Shown piece by piece: positions 46,171 to 58,750 of a stretch of 64,000 nt of DNA (position 1 is its first letter; every line of letters starts with the position of its first letter). The position numbers were made by a program, and so were the translations under genes. The DNA comes from Paragordius varius. Taxonomy: Eukaryota > Nematomorpha. The notes under the pieces are model-generated. The model made no database searches and was not told where the DNA came from. It saw only the letters and a list, made by a program, of their open reading frames with translations. The stretch is from the NCBI GenBank assembly GCA_964247055.1, contig OZ176060.1:1364001-1428000 (forward strand), in the 5' to 3' direction.

Positions 46171-46689
46171 AATTAAATAGTCTATATAGGAAAAATCAAG
46201 GATTAAAGTATGGTTATTGTTTTTTTATTTTTACGTTTTATCCACAAAACATAAATTTTATTGTATTTTATTACTGCATATACCTTAGACTCAAAGGTCG
46301 TAATTATAGACCATTCTAAAGTCAAAAATTTGGATATATATAACATAGATCGAAATATAAAAATGATGCATTAAAATTGATATTACTTATTATATGAAAC
46401 CTTAAAGTAAAAATTTAGCAAACTTAACATGTATGCATAATCTAAATATAAAAATTCAAAATGAACCACATTTATTTATATTGATATAAGATCTAAAAAA
46501 TAATTTAAACTATCGGAAAAGGACAATATTTTGCAAAAATTTGCAAATTAAAAATGGGTTGAATTACTTGGATTTATATATAGCGTTTTTTCATAATAAA
46601 GTTTTTAGAAGTCTATATATTATATCAAAATAGAGGGACAAATTTAAAGCGGACCCGTGTCTCTCAGTATTTTTGTAACACAATTAAAC

Positions 46690-47447
46690 ATGGTAGTTTT
46701 TGTCTATATTTTTACTATTTTGGCATTTTACATATTTTATTTGGCCTCTGTAAATCTTACCAATTGAACTGATTCTAAATTTATTTTAGACTACCCATCT
46801 AATATATATATTTTTTAGATTCCCTATTATAAACCAGTGAAATCTGAAAATGAAACATTTACAGAATCTCCAGGAAAATTTGTAACTTTGCAATCTAATG
46901 TTCTCTTAAAATTATGCGAATTTGAAATATATGGAATAGGTAGCAATATGCTTTAATTTTAGCCAATGTAGCAAAATTAAAGACTGCATTTCACGGAGGA
47001 GATTCAACAGATGCGAAAAAGGGTGTAGATGGAAATCCGGATTTTTATCTCAAAGATAAAATGGCCTCATGTGATGTTTTCACTACACCCATATCTACCG
47101 ATCCAAGATGGGGTGTGTTTTTGGAAGACTTATATTTGATTTACGAAGTTGAAATTATATCTACAAAATTTGGTATATATTAAATTTTATAAAAGGTAAT
47201 GCTGAGATTTCTGTTAGTGTGGGTTGGCATGGCATTTTTGAGCTAAATTTACAATGTGGTAATGTCTTTAAAGGACGGTCGGATCAAAATTATGCTCGAT
47301 TTAAATGCACATATGAAAAAAAGAATTATTTAATAGGGAAATTTATTACAATAAAAGTAATTAAGTATTTTATAATAAAGATGAAAGGAGAAAATACAAC
47401 TTTGAGTCTATGCGAAGTTTTTGCATATGGTCGATTGGCAGAATCTA
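46690..47447 (+). CDS. Lectin gene 2, exons 1-4: possible signal peptide and F5/8C domain
   Basis: Exons are 46,690-46,749, 46,819-46,939, 46,963-47,172 and 47,196-47,447. Introns 2 and 3 are 23 nt each; intron 1 would be 69 nt. Exon 1 reads MVVFVYIFTILAFYIFYLAS, a plausible signal peptide but also the kind of peptide AT-rich DNA can give. Exon 2 carries only the end of a domain (GKFVTLQSNV, LKLCEFEIYG). Exon 3 opens a full domain with NVAKLKTAFHGG and VDGNPDFYL. Exon 4 has EISVSVGWHG, IGKFITIKV and LSLCEVFAYG. The phase-1 donor at 47,448 fits the acceptor at 52,257. An in-line acceptor at 47,470 would give a stop after six codons and is less likely. Confidence 0.78.
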
Positions 47448-47739
47448 GTAAGTTATTATTAATGTCTTAGCCTTTTTAATTCACCTTTAATATAAATACA
47501 CATTTTAAGAATTTAAATTTATTTAAAATATAAATAAAATTTACATATAAAATTAAAAAAGTTTTGTATTTTTAGCAACATTTTAGAATTTTTAATTATA
47601 TTTATTTTATATTTCCAAATTATATTTTAGAATTTAATTGTTTAAATATAAATGTTGTGGGCAAGTGTGTATTAATATAGAAAAGAATTATATATATATA
47701 TATATATATATAATAATATATACTGCTCGGTAAAAAATA

Positions 47740-48180
47740 GCCTGATGAAACATAATATATATATTCTGATAAAAAATGTATAAGGATTATCGTTTTGATC
47801 CTTACAAGTGAAATAAGAAAGCATTTTACACTTTTGTAGGTAAGTGCTTCGTATCATAAAATGTCAATTTTTCCGCATATTTTTTTAAAAAGTTTTTTAT
47901 GATGAAGTATAAATGCTTCTTTCTAAATACCCTTAACCTATAGCATATATTACATATAAAAAGCAAAGCAATATATTGAAAAAGTATAATTCAGATGTAA
48001 AGCTCCGAAAGTCCCAAACTTTTTCGCTTGTAAAATGGGCTAGTTCTATTAAAAGAAACGAAAAATGCCGATATTGCATTAAAATTTTATAGATATACTA
48101 TAATTTAACACCAAATAAAAATATTTTTTCAATTAGCAAAACTTTATCGAAGTTAATAATGTACCATTTGCAAGTCAGGA
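47740..48180. repeat. Dispersed repeat family R, copy 2
   Basis: It matches 59,290-59,600 in order (AAAATGTAT, GGATTATC, AAAATGYCAA, GCATATTTTTTTAAA, AGTTTTTTA) and 2,330-2,900. It lies in an intron of lectin gene 2. Confidence 0.5.
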
Positions 48181-48723
48181 GTGTATTTGAACATTTAAGT
48201 TGGTCCTTAAACTTTTTAAGTTTGGGTTTAACATATTTTTTTAACCTAATTTTCTAAAAATATTTAATATTCTTTTAATAATTTTTTTCAACCAAAAAGC
48301 ACTTTTTTGACCTTTTTCAATTCACCAATAATAATAACTTATAAATGAAAAATAATTGTAACAACATATAACTTGCATTTTTGAATACAAATCTTACTAA
48401 TATTAATATAAAAAATTAAAGATATAATAGATCTGAATGAAAAGTTTAAACTGATATATAAGTTTACGTTAAATGAAGAGAATATGTTAATGATATATGT
48501 AAATTACATGGTTGATTGATAAAACTCAGCAAAATTAGTATTCATCAAAAATCATTGTTATACATATTATTTTTTCCTATTTCTTGGTGTCTTTTTTTAT
48601 TTTTACTCTCCTAGCTATATATTTTTTCTTTTATAATTTTATGCTTATTTTGTAAATATAAAGAGTTATATTTATAATTTTCTTATATTATCAAATATTG
48701 ACATTTATAAATATTATTGTCTA

Positions 48724-49251
48724 TCTATATATTTATAAAAATGGAAAATGCTGGCTTTGTGATCTGGTACCGGAAAACCGGTAGACCCATTCAAATCCAA
48801 AATTCGAAAATATATAATCATTAATGAATGCCCCGACAATATCTTCGCCTTTTTTTGAAAAGGCCCCCAGTTCGGGCCCACCCCATGTGAAAAACGGGTT
48901 TTTTTTTGAAAACAGAAGTCCACAAAAATCGTGTCTTTGAGACAATTTTCTGGAGAACTTGTTGGACCATTCAATTTTAAATATGATTTTTGTTTACTTA
49001 TTTTCGATTGCGCCGAACATAGTCGGCTCGCTTTTTTAATTTAGGCCCTTTTTTTATCCGCTCCCCCGTATGCCTTTTTTTCAAAAAACAAAGTCGACAA
49101 AAATGATTTTTTGAATCTATATTCCGCCCAAGTAAACAATATATTAGTATGAATGCACCGTTTTGAAATTCCAATGAGATCATATCTATCAAATAATGTT
49201 TCGAATAATTCACATATCTGGATCATTTCATTTTCCCTTTTTTCACGCTAG
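48724..49251 (+). mobile_element. Helitron copy E
   Basis: It starts TCTATATATTTATAAAAATG after A and ends ACGCTAG before T. The 3' hairpin is deleted between CCCTTTTTT and CACGCTAG, so this copy could not have terminated normally after the deletion. Confidence 0.85.
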
Positions 49252-49489
49252 TATATTATTAAATTTTTTTATTTATTATCGTAGCCATATATTTTTGAGT
49301 AAAGCGGTAATTGAGAGGGAATGCAATGGGAAACAATGTTTTTCTTTTATTTTTTTATTATTTTATGATTACTCTGTTATAAAGAGAAATATTAATATTC
49401 ATAATTTATCAAAAATTGAAAACATTTTTAAAGTTTAAATATTACATATATAAGTTATTATAGTATCCTAGATATTTATTTATTTTTTT

Positions 49490-50315
49490 GTAAAGCGGGT
49501 AAGTGAGAGGGAAGGCAATGGCAAACCTCCCTCTTTTTTTATTGCCAAAAAATAGTTTTACTATATGAACTTAACGAGACTTTTCAAAGTTGGATGCTGG
49601 AACGTACGTTCATTAACAGAAACCAAACAGGTAATAATTGAAAAGGAAATGGAAAGATTGAACTTAGATCAACTGGGTCTAACGGAAACCAGGCAAAAAG
49701 GTAGCGCGAAAGCACAAAACAAAAATTATACATTGTTAAGATCGGGGAGAGATGACCAGAAATCAGAAGGCTTGCAGTATTAATAAAAAACAAATTAAAT
49801 AAAAGTCTCATTAGTTATACACCATATACACCCAGAATCAGGAGTATTAGACTGAAAGCTAAGCCACTTAAATTTCCATACATAGTAGTTAATGCTCTTA
49901 CGTCAAATGCTCCCAAAGAAGACATAGAGGATTTTGATGCAAAGTTGCAAATAGTTTTGGATGAAACGAAGAAAGGAGATATGATTATCATAGGAGGTGA
50001 TTGGAACAGCAAAGTTGGTAGAGGTAGAGTAGATCAAATAGTTTGGTCATATGGATTGGGAGAACGAAACGAGGCTGGGGAGGCACTTATCAATTTTTGC
50101 CAGGAAAAATGTCATGCGATCGAATTCTCTTGAGAAAAACACAATTTTGGGATGGTAGAAGGACAAAGGAAACGAGGCCGACCACCGATGAGGTGGTTGG
50201 ATAAGATAAAAGAGGAGACTAAAATGATATTGAGCGATCTCAATCTTGCGGTAAAAGATAAAAGAAAGTGGAAAGAAATAGTCAAAACTATATCCAAAAA
50301 GTCGTTTACGACTTA
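49490..50315 (+). mobile_element. Internally deleted LINE: endonuclease joined to C-terminal tail
   Basis: The plus strand encodes the start of an APE-type endonuclease, KVGCWNVRSLTETKQ, then RSIRLKAKPLKFPYIVVNAL and GDMIIIGGDWNSKVGRG. At about 50,135 it jumps to RKRGRPPMRWLDKIKEE and KWKEIVKTISKKS, the C-terminal tail of LINE ORF2. All of the reverse transcriptase is missing and several frame changes exist. The upstream word GAGAGGGAAGGCAATGGCAA is repeated, slightly changed, at 49,313-49,340. Confidence 0.88.
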
Positions 50316-51600
50316 AGAATAACCAACTAAATATGCATTTTCTAATAGACATCAAAATTTAGCATATATCTTATTTTTTATCGCGGAATCTCAGCATTTT
50401 TCGTTATTTAAATTTTATTCACCTAAAATTGAAATTATTTGTGTTGATTAATAAAAGAAAGATAATTGAATAAGCTCATGTTTATATCTAAAATTATTTT
50501 AACAAATTACCAAGGATGTGCACATTTGTAACTGGCATTATGAAACCGTTTATGATATGCTATTTAATTTTCAGGCATTGGATGATTTTTTATCTTACAT
50601 TTAATAATGATGAGAAATAATTATCAAAAAACAAATAGAATTAGCTATTAACCACCATATATAAGCTTACAAAAAAAATTGTTAGGTTGATTAACTTGTT
50701 TAATGCAAATTTATTCTATTTTTTAATTGGCTTTAATTACGGACAAAACTATCCTCGTTTTACTGAATACTCGCTTCAAATATTAATTTCGGTTACAGAA
50801 TAATGCATTTTTTAAATTTTTATACTCTTTCGTGGCCGGTCATTCATGTATTAAATGACTAAAAGAGTAGTTAATTTACATGTCATTCAGCATATCTGAA
50901 TTTTTTCGTTTTTATACTTATATATTAATAGTATAAATAAAAAATACAGATTAATTATCTGGGATAGGAAACTAAGTTTTATGGTACTATGATGTAAATT
51001 TATGTTTTTTAAAAACTATATCATAAATAAAAATTTTTTTACACCATATTAATATATTATTACATATGAGTTTAAATTACAATATACAGGAGTTTTGTAA
51101 CACAAACAACATAAGGTAAAATTAAGCATTTATATCTAACATTTTTGCATAATTAGCCATGGAGTAACTTTTTTATGCGTGGCCTATTGACACATTTAAA
51201 TTTACCACATATATATTGGTAACTTTTTTCAATTACCAAATAGTTTTATCCTTTGCTTAAATTTAAAAAATGTAACGCACATAATTCTTGATAACAATAT
51301 CATTGTTTAATAACTAATTTTTGTTGCGATACAATATGAATAATTCTGGCCAATCTTTATAAAAAAATTATATAATACTACCTATTTTTTTTAAAAAAAT
51401 TAAATTAAGTTTGAACAAAGTATTTATCAAATAAAAAATTATAACATTATATTTCATTGCGAACTAAATCAGGCGCTGTATTTTTTTCTTTTAAATTGGG
51501 AAAAAAAATAAAATTAAGGATAATTAAAAAAACGATATGAAACTTGAGATATTATAATTTATATATCAGATATATACAATACATATAATTAGGTTTTTTT
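50316..51600. other. AT-rich intron DNA, one hairpin
   Basis: Nothing coding is seen. At about 50,821-50,869 ACTCTTT...AAAGAGT and GGTCATT...AAATGACT form a nested stem of about 50 nt. Confidence 0.4.
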
Positions 51601-52190
51601 TAAATCTCATATAAAATAATCGTGTATTTCATAATTCACAATTAAAATATTATGAAATTTAAAATAATATTAATAATTACTCTTAGCTAAATCTCAACTT
51701 TATTTTATTTATTAAAAAAACTTATATATCAAAATAAATTATTGATCTATCGCTTGTTATTTTTTTATTTTTTGACATCTGGTTTATGAGTGTATTTACT
51801 GTTTTATTTTAGATATGAGCGGGAATTTGAGAGTATATAAATTAATACAAAATAGGCGTTCATGTAATGGAATATACCAATCAGTATAAATTCCAGTAAA
51901 ACTTTGTTTTAAAACAAATGGGATTTTTCCGGGTTAATGGTTGATATTTACTACTGTAAAACATATTTTGTATTATATATACACTGAAAAATCCTCTCAG
52001 GTAAGATTCCAAAATACAACAGTAAATTAATTATACACTCACAAACCAGATGTCAAAAAAATTAATATATAAAAACAAAATATTATAAATTTTATTTTAC
52101 ATATGAGTTATTTTTACTGTATATTAGTGGGTTTAGCTAGTAAATAATTAAAAAAATTATTTTAATATAGTTCATAATATTATAATTTAT
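51600..52190. mobile_element. MITE X, copy 1
   Basis: Inverted repeats centre on 51,774-52,055: GACATCTGGTTTATGAGTGT at the left and its reverse complement, slightly changed, at the right. A second copy lies at 55,401-55,690. There is no gene. The short frame inside is chance. Confidence 0.7.
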
Positions 52191-52230
52191 AATTTAAGAA
52201 AAATTTTTGTTAATTTTTGGTATAATATAT

Positions 52231-52250
52231 ATATATATATATATATTCAT
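52231..52250. repeat. TA microsatellite directly before an exon
   Basis: A (TA)n tract runs almost into the ATATAG acceptor at 52,256. Other TA tracts are at 4,003-4,020, 27,920-27,940, 29,818-29,837, 31,862-31,886, 47,690-47,712, 54,363-54,382 and 54,922-54,952. Confidence 0.8.
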
Positions 52251-52256
52251 ATATAG

Positions 52257-53137
52257 ACAAAATCAAAATCTACGGAAAATCAGATAACTCTAAAAATACA
52301 CAAGATTCAATATTGATTTATGATAACAATTATATCATGATACCCAATTGGTGTTTTTTGATGAAAACCTTGGAATGGTGGAAAATACAGTTGTCCTCAA
52401 CCTACATATTTGATTTTCTTAAAATATACAAAAGTTTAATTTTATAAATATAATATATAGCATCTAAAGCTCCGATTGACGTTTCAATTGGATTAGCATC
52501 GGGTTTACATTACCCTTGTAAAACCAAAAACTTTTCATTAATATCCATTTGGACTTGTGAAAGCATGGAACAACAAAATCGTACATCTTTATTAATTTTT
52601 TAGTTGGAAAATTTGGATCCCCCATTGGGGATATAATTTATATTCAAAATAACAACAAAAACGAAAAAATATATATATGTGAGATTGAAATATTTGCAGA
52701 CTTAAAAAACAAACAAAGTTTTTATTTATACTATAATAAAGATTTAATAATCCCTATTAAAAACAATATAAATATAAACCATATAATGCGGTGTAAAAGT
52801 CAGGATTCTAAAAGTAATATGGACTTTAAATTGGATTCGTTATATTTAATTAACGAAATTCATATCCTTTTATCAGACTTCGGTATAATAAATTTAGATT
52901 TGTTTAGAACCTAGTAAAATACTAACAAAAGTCGGGTATGTTGAGACAAAACTATTTGCTATTTGTTGGGTAATTGATGTTTTAAGTCCTTTACTCGAAA
53001 AACAGTGTAACGAGGAAAATATTGGCAACATAATCAGGTTTTATTACGTATAATGCTTAGTTTGATAATACAAACACCAAACGTCATTTTAAAAATATGT
53101 GGAATCAACATTTTTGGAAGGAGAACGAATTTTCAAA
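52257..53137 (+). CDS. Lectin gene 2, exons 5-9: two more F5/8C domains
   Basis: Exons are 52,257-52,433, 52,461-52,580, 52,604-52,882, 52,908-53,037 and 53,061-53,137. Introns are 27, 23, 25 and 23 nt. Phases are 1 except the last (phase 2). The first exon opens a domain with NKIKIYGKSDNSK and ends TLEWWKIQLSSTYIFDFLKI. Next comes KAPIDVSIGLASG, then GKFGSPIGDIIYIQ and IYICEIEIFA. The following domain closes IGNIISLIIQTPNVILKICG and INIFG. Joining 47,447 to 52,257 restores the N at the start of the domain. At 53,137 there is a phase-1 donor (CAAA|GTTACT) that fits the acceptor at 56,542. Without that splice the frame gives a hydrophobic tail ending at 53,229. Confidence 0.85.
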
Positions 53138-53401
53138 GTTACTTTTTGTTAATACTATTATTATATACTTTGTATATATCTATTTTAAAATATTCGTTTG
53201 TAAGAAAAGCCGATCTGTTTTTTTCATAATAAGATTAATAGAATTAGGGTTAAAAATTGTCAAAGGCAGCACTGATGGCTTTAGCAACTAATAAATTGAT
53301 TAAAAAAATAAATATTACCAATCAGCATTAACCGGATAAGAAGGGATGGATAAATAATGGGAATAACAAATTCAAGTTTACAATTTACAAAAGTAGTATC
53401 A

Positions 53402-54300
53402 TCTATATATTTATAAAAATGGAAAATGCTGGCTTTGTGATCTGTTTCCGGAAAACCGGTGGACCCATTCAAATCCAAACATCGAAAAAAAATAATAATT
53501 AATAAACGCCTCGACAAAAGCTTAGCCCTTTTTTTTGAAATAGGCCCCTAGTTCGGGCCCACCCTGAGTAAACGCATTTTTGTTGAGAAGTCCATAAAAA
53601 TCGTGTCTTTGAGACAATTTTCCGGAGAACGTGTTGGACCATTCAATTATGATTTTTGTTTACTTAATTTCGATTGCGCCGAACATAGTCTCGTTTTTTA
53701 TTTTAGGCCCTCTTTTTACCTGCTCCCCCCGTAAAATGCCATTTTTTTCAAAAAACAAAGTCCACAAAAATAATTTTTTAGATCTATTTTTGGCCCTAGG
53801 TATGAAACCGTAAAAATTTAATTGGTTCCACGTATTTCCTGATAAAAGTCAAAAATTTTAGTCATCTTTTATATGATAGCTGCTGAGTAAAAAGCTACCC
53901 GCGAAAAATTGACCCGTCATATCAAAATCGCGTGCTTCTGGGGCTAAATTTCAGAAAATCTATAAGGCCATATGAGTTTAATAGTTGCTTAAAGAATTAC
54001 CCGTAAAAAGTCAAAAATTTTAGTCGAGCGGATTTTTAGAGTTAGCCGTTAAATAAGTTTTGCTATTCTTCCATAAACTATTAGGAATGAATGATTCCAG
54101 GTAAATGGCAAATTTTTTTATCTAACTACATTTTTATATTGGTCTCTGGGTAGGGGGCTGGCCTTTGGAGCCAAATTTTAGAAAACTTATGAGATTATGT
54201 GAACTAGTGCCGCATAACAAAATTGCTCATAAAATCAAAAATCCCCCCAGAAGTCCGGAGGACTTCCTCGAACTGCGTAGCAGCACGAGATTTACGCTAG
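53402..54300 (+). mobile_element. Helitron copy F, longest variant
   Basis: It runs from TCTATATATTTATAAAAATG after A to the hairpin ACTGCGTAGCAG, spacer and CTAG before T, 899 bp. Its middle has about 330 bp not present in the shorter copies, shared in part with copy A. Confidence 0.9.
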
Positions 54301-54919
54301 TAATCGTATAAATTAAGTTTTAAAATAGGATATATAATTTTTATTCTTGCGATAACGATTATTATATATATATATATATAATATATCCCCTCAGCATACA
54401 GCTTCATATATTACATCATAAGAGCCTCAGCTGTATCATATGTTGAAATCTTAATTTGAAAAAATATGTTTAATATTCGATATTTTCAATCAATAGGCAT
54501 CCTTGTTGAAAAGTTATTATATCTAACTAACAATTTGAGAGTTATATAAACTGTAAATTATAAGCCAATAAAACCAATTCAAAATTGTTTAAGCGGTAAT
54601 ACCCATTTATATATTATTATTTTTGTGCTTTACGTATTATCATCTCAGTGGCGCATCATTTGTAGCGTCTGACGCACAATTATGGCGCTCCCTCCTTTTT
54701 TTAAAAAATACAAACGTCTCGTACAGTCATATACATTTAGAATCTATCATATATAACTAAATTTATTCACATTCAATTGCAAACATTTAGATATTCTAAT
54801 AAAGTCGTTAATAAGGAATTTATAAAAACACATTAATTTTCGGTTCTTATATTGCTATTGTTCTTATAATACGAACAAAGCAATAACTCTGCATCCAAAA
54901 ACAAATGTATGAAAAATAG

Positions 54920-54949
<30 letters not shown>
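54301..54949. other. Intron DNA with a lone hAT-like end
   Basis: CAGTGGCGCATCATTTGTAG at about 54,649 resembles a hAT terminus, but no partner is visible. The rest is AT-rich. Confidence 0.3.
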
Positions 54950-54953
<4 letters not shown>

Positions 54954-56033
54954 TGAGTGCAAAAAAAGTTTTGACAGAATATTATTTTTCATGATATTGC
55001 TAATGACGAGGGTATTCATTTGTCGTAAATTTTTTTATTTGTTTACGACCTAGTTTGTAAAATGTTCAGCGAATCAAAATGGGCAAAAAGTGAAAATTAG
55101 GATAATTTAAAATAATAATTATAATAGTTAAGATATTATGGTTGATTATCATTTTAGGAGATATTTTCGCTATATAAATAGCCTAAAATTATATAGATAG
55201 GGTTGTATATCATATCAATTTAAAAGATGGCATTTTTCTTTTAACAGACTTAAAAAACAAAAATTTTTTTTGAAACTAAATTAAAATAAATTTTTTTAAA
55301 TATTTATTTGTTAAACTCACTATTAAAATCTTAACCATCATATTATATGTAAAAGAAACATATATTAAAATAATACTAAAAAAATATTGTTTTTTTTCAT
55401 TTTTTGTCATCTGGTTTATGAGTATATAATAAACTTCTGTTTTATTTTAAATATTACATGATAAATTATAATTAATGATAGGATTTACAAGTGAAAAATC
55501 AACCAAAACTCCGAACATATTCAGTAAATATATTTATTTGTCTTATAACAAACTTGTTAAGGGATTCGTAAAGATTGATGGTTTCTACTACTTTCAAATC
55601 CTATTTTGCATTATATATATTATAATTCCCATTCATGTAAGATTTCAAAATAAAACAAATTTTTAATTGACACATAAACCAGGACAAAAAGTAAATAATT
55701 AAAAAAAAAATATTTTAATATAGTTTCATAAAAATATTTTTGTCTTAGAGTATGCTATATGAAAAACGCCAGCTTTGGAAGTGAGATATTAAACATACCC
55801 TAACTATATGATTTTAGGCTATGCTTAAATTGAAAATCCTAACATAATATCTTATGATTTATTATTATTTTTTGAATTATCTTCAATTATAATTTCACTG
55901 TTTACCCAATTGATTTTCTCTCATAATTCAAATATGTCGTCAACAATTAAATAGCGGCAAATGAATTCGCCTGTCATAAGCTATCTCATGGGAAAATTTT
56001 TTTTCTAAAATTAACCCTCTTTTTTGCACACAA
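54950..56033. mobile_element. Long-TIR element with MITE X inserted
   Basis: The left arm (54,950-55,250) and right arm (about 55,745-56,033) are inverted copies sharing GAGTGCAAAAAA-type ends, TATTCATTTG and TAGCCTAAAATTATATAG words, axis about 55,500. MITE X copy 2 lies off-centre inside. No transposase is seen. Confidence 0.65.
55401..55690. mobile_element. MITE X, copy 2
   Basis: Inverted ends CTGGTTTATGAGTAT and ACACATAAACCAG have an axis at about 55,545, different from the host element, so it inserted later. It contains a 63-codon frame that is not conserved in copy 1. Confidence 0.65.
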
Positions 56034-56542
56034 TGTTAACACTCTTAATATTTTAATTTTTATAAAAATATTTTAAAGTCATAATAGGTTATTATACAAG
56101 GTTAGAACTTATTAATATTATATAAAAAACAGGTTAATATAATCAACCAAGTTCTGGATCAAGTTATCGACATTTCTAATCGACATTTCTATGATAAGTT
56201 GAATTGTAACAAATATATTAAATGATTGTTCTCTTAACAGAATAAATCAAAATTATTATCCCTTATATAAAAAAGAGCACATGGTGGTTAACTAGTCCTT
56301 TTACATATTTTTTGACAAATCATTAAATTTTCCTTTACCTCAGAAGGGGAAGGCTAAATACGGCTTCTTATGTTTTTTTGTATATATAATCTCCCGCTCT
56401 GTAATTGTAAACATTTAAAACAAAGAGTTTTATTGAGACAGCTTCATAATAAAATTATGTCTGAAAAATTATAAAAAAATGAATTATATAAAATATTCAA
56501 ATAATTTATAATCCATCATTTTATATATTTAATTTTGAATAG

Positions 56543-56991
56543 ATACAAACATTGCCCCATATGCCGAAGTTGGTATGAGCTCCTACCAAAGTTCAGCTAA
56601 ACGAGCTATTGATAATTCTTTTTATTGTTCTTCTACAAAAAGAGAATATTTTCCTTTTTATGAATTAAGATGGACATCATTTTATCAAATCGACGGAGTA
56701 GCCATATCCTTAACAAATAAATATAATTTGTTTGGATTAAATCTAATAGTTGGGCTTTACAAAGAAATAAATGATGCTAAAATTTGTTTTAAATATGGTC
56801 ACAACGATACATTCGACACAAATTTCGAAAAATATATAATTATTAACTGTGCACAACTTGTGATTGGGAAATATTTAACAATTTATTTAAACACATATGA
56901 AATCGGTTGTTATACATATTAATTATAGGATACTCTATATTAAAAATCTGTAGTTTACATGTATTTGGAAAACAAAGTCTTGCGACATTTG
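56543..56991 (+). CDS. Lectin gene 2, exons 10-11: complete F5/8C domain
   Basis: Exons 56,543-56,905 and 56,929-56,991 are separated by a 23-nt intron, phase 1. Exon 10 reads NIAPYAEVGMSSYQSSAKRA, then RWTSFYQIDGVAISL, LNLIVGLYKEIND and VIGKYLTIYL. Exon 11 completes the closing strand with YSILKICSLHVFG. Read without the intron, the frame would stop at 56,920. There is no start codon or signal peptide of its own, and the phase-1 acceptor fits the donor at 53,138. Confidence 0.85.
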
Positions 56992-58090
56992 GTATCATAT
57001 ATATAAATATATATATATATATAAATAATATGTTAAATTTTGGGTCTATTTTGTACTTTTGAAAACAAACTTTTGGGGTAAATAACGGTCTTTTAAGCAA
57101 AAAAACAAGGAAAACAAAAGCTAAATGCAAAATTAAACATAAATGATCTTAATCTTTGACGAGTTTTTTTAAATAGGGTATAACAAAACATAAATATATT
57201 AATAATTAATACTATATAACTTATTAAATTTTGATTGGCATTTTAACGAAATCATAAGCTTTTTGTATACTATTAAATTTCAAGTCCACTACACTTAGCC
57301 TGTTTACTAAAACGTACAATCCACCCCCAATCATTTTGATTTAGGTCATATTAAGTATATAATAAAAAAACCCTAACTCCTAAAAATGGGCTTGTTGGTT
57401 TTGGAGCACTTAAACTTTCATAATTGTCGCATACTGATAAATGAAAATATGACTGGTTCATTTAATATTCATTTCTGATATAAAATCGATTTAAAGATTT
57501 ATATTTTTAATACCTGAGAAAAGGGCACTGTTGATAGTAATATTTTTGTTTTATACGTTGATTTCTTAAAACAATATAATGTAAAGAAATTAATCATTGA
57601 ATTGAGTATAAATTATAGGAAGATTTGTTTAGTTGTCCAAATTTAAGAAAAATGGTTATTATGATTCAAAACACGCAAAATTGACCATATTATTTAAATC
57701 TGAACCTTCTCGAAAAAATCATTTAAAAATTTAAAGTTAATTTATTAGCTGATATTTTAAAGATTATATATTTTATGTCTTCCAAATATAATAAATCCAT
57801 AACAATTGTTAACCTTTTGTGTATGTTAACTTAAAATCAACATTTATTTTTTTTATTCAAAATAAATTTCTGCAAATACCATTTTTCAGTAAAATCAAAA
57901 TTTTTTCAACAAACGCAACATTTTTGCAATTCAACGCGACATTGTCGTTATTTGAAAAAATTTGCGCTTGGTTGAAAAAGTGTTTCTTTTGACAAATGGC
58001 ATAACTCAAAATACATTAAAACTAATTTAAATCATTATAACTGAATTTTTTATGTATTTGTTTTTTTGAAAAATAAATTCTTTTTATCAG

Positions 58091-58750
58091 AATCTCCCAA
58101 AATTATCAAAATCGAAACTTCATCCGGTAATTGGGACCAATCAATTGTTTCGAGCTCAATAGATTATAATTTGCCGACAAAGTATATGATGACCAAAATG
58201 CGATTATACCCATATATTCGAATAACTTTGGAAACGGATCATATTATTTGGGGATTATATATTGCTAAGAAGCGTGATGAAAGTATCTGTTAAAGTATAA
58301 ATAGTATTTCCTAAATCAATACTTACAATTGGTTATAATGTGTCATTTGAATATAACACTTTATGCAATATTATTCCTACACACATGATGGAGAATTCTA
58401 TATATATAGAGTGTATGAAGGACTCTTCCACACAAAGTAAGAATTTTAATTGTAAATGTTAGCTTTTATTGATGGAACTCAGATTTCATATGTCGGATGT
58501 TACATTTTTAATATAAACGAAAATTTAACAGAAATTCATATAAATGATAAATTAGCTTTTAACGATCAAGATTGCATTATTTCGTGCTTTAAACGTAAAT
58601 ATAAATTTTCGGCAGTGAAGCTATCACAATGTTTTTGTGCCAACGATATTGGAAAATATGGGGAGTCTGAAAATTTATGTAATGAGCCATGTACTGGTAA
58701 TATAGGGCATGGATGTGGTGGAAAACAAGCTTATAAAGCTTATTTTACTG
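58091..58750 (+). CDS. Lectin gene 2, exons 12-14: F5/8C parts and WSC domain 1
   Basis: Exons are 58,091-58,282, 58,305-58,436 and 58,463-58,750, with introns of 22 and 26 nt, phase 1. Exons 12-13 are the first two thirds of an F5/8C domain (SGNWDQSIVSSS, YIRITLETDHIIWG, KSILTIGYNVSFEYN). Exon 14 is a WSC domain with eight cysteines: YVGCYIF, QDCIISC, SQCFCANDIGKYG, NLCNEPCTGNIGHGCGG. WSC domains occur in extracellular, probably carbohydrate-binding proteins. The closing third of the F5/8C domain follows only at 61,779, so the WSC exon splits the domain at a phase-1 boundary. Skipping exon 14 keeps the frame. Confidence 0.87.

Noticed and set aside
46690-46749. Considered dropping the putative signal peptide of lectin gene 2
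   Set aside because: Kept at reduced confidence: AT-rich DNA often yields hydrophobic peptides, but the ATG, length and in-phase donor fit. Rejecting it would leave the gene without any start.
47471-47490. Short last exon of lectin gene 2 with a stop after an acceptor at 47,470
   Set aside because: The 23-nt intron would be typical, but it ends the protein after six codons, whereas joining 47,447 to 52,257 opens a proper next domain.
55475-55666. 63-codon frame starting MIGFTSEKS
   Set aside because: It lies inside MITE X copy 2 and is not open in copy 1.
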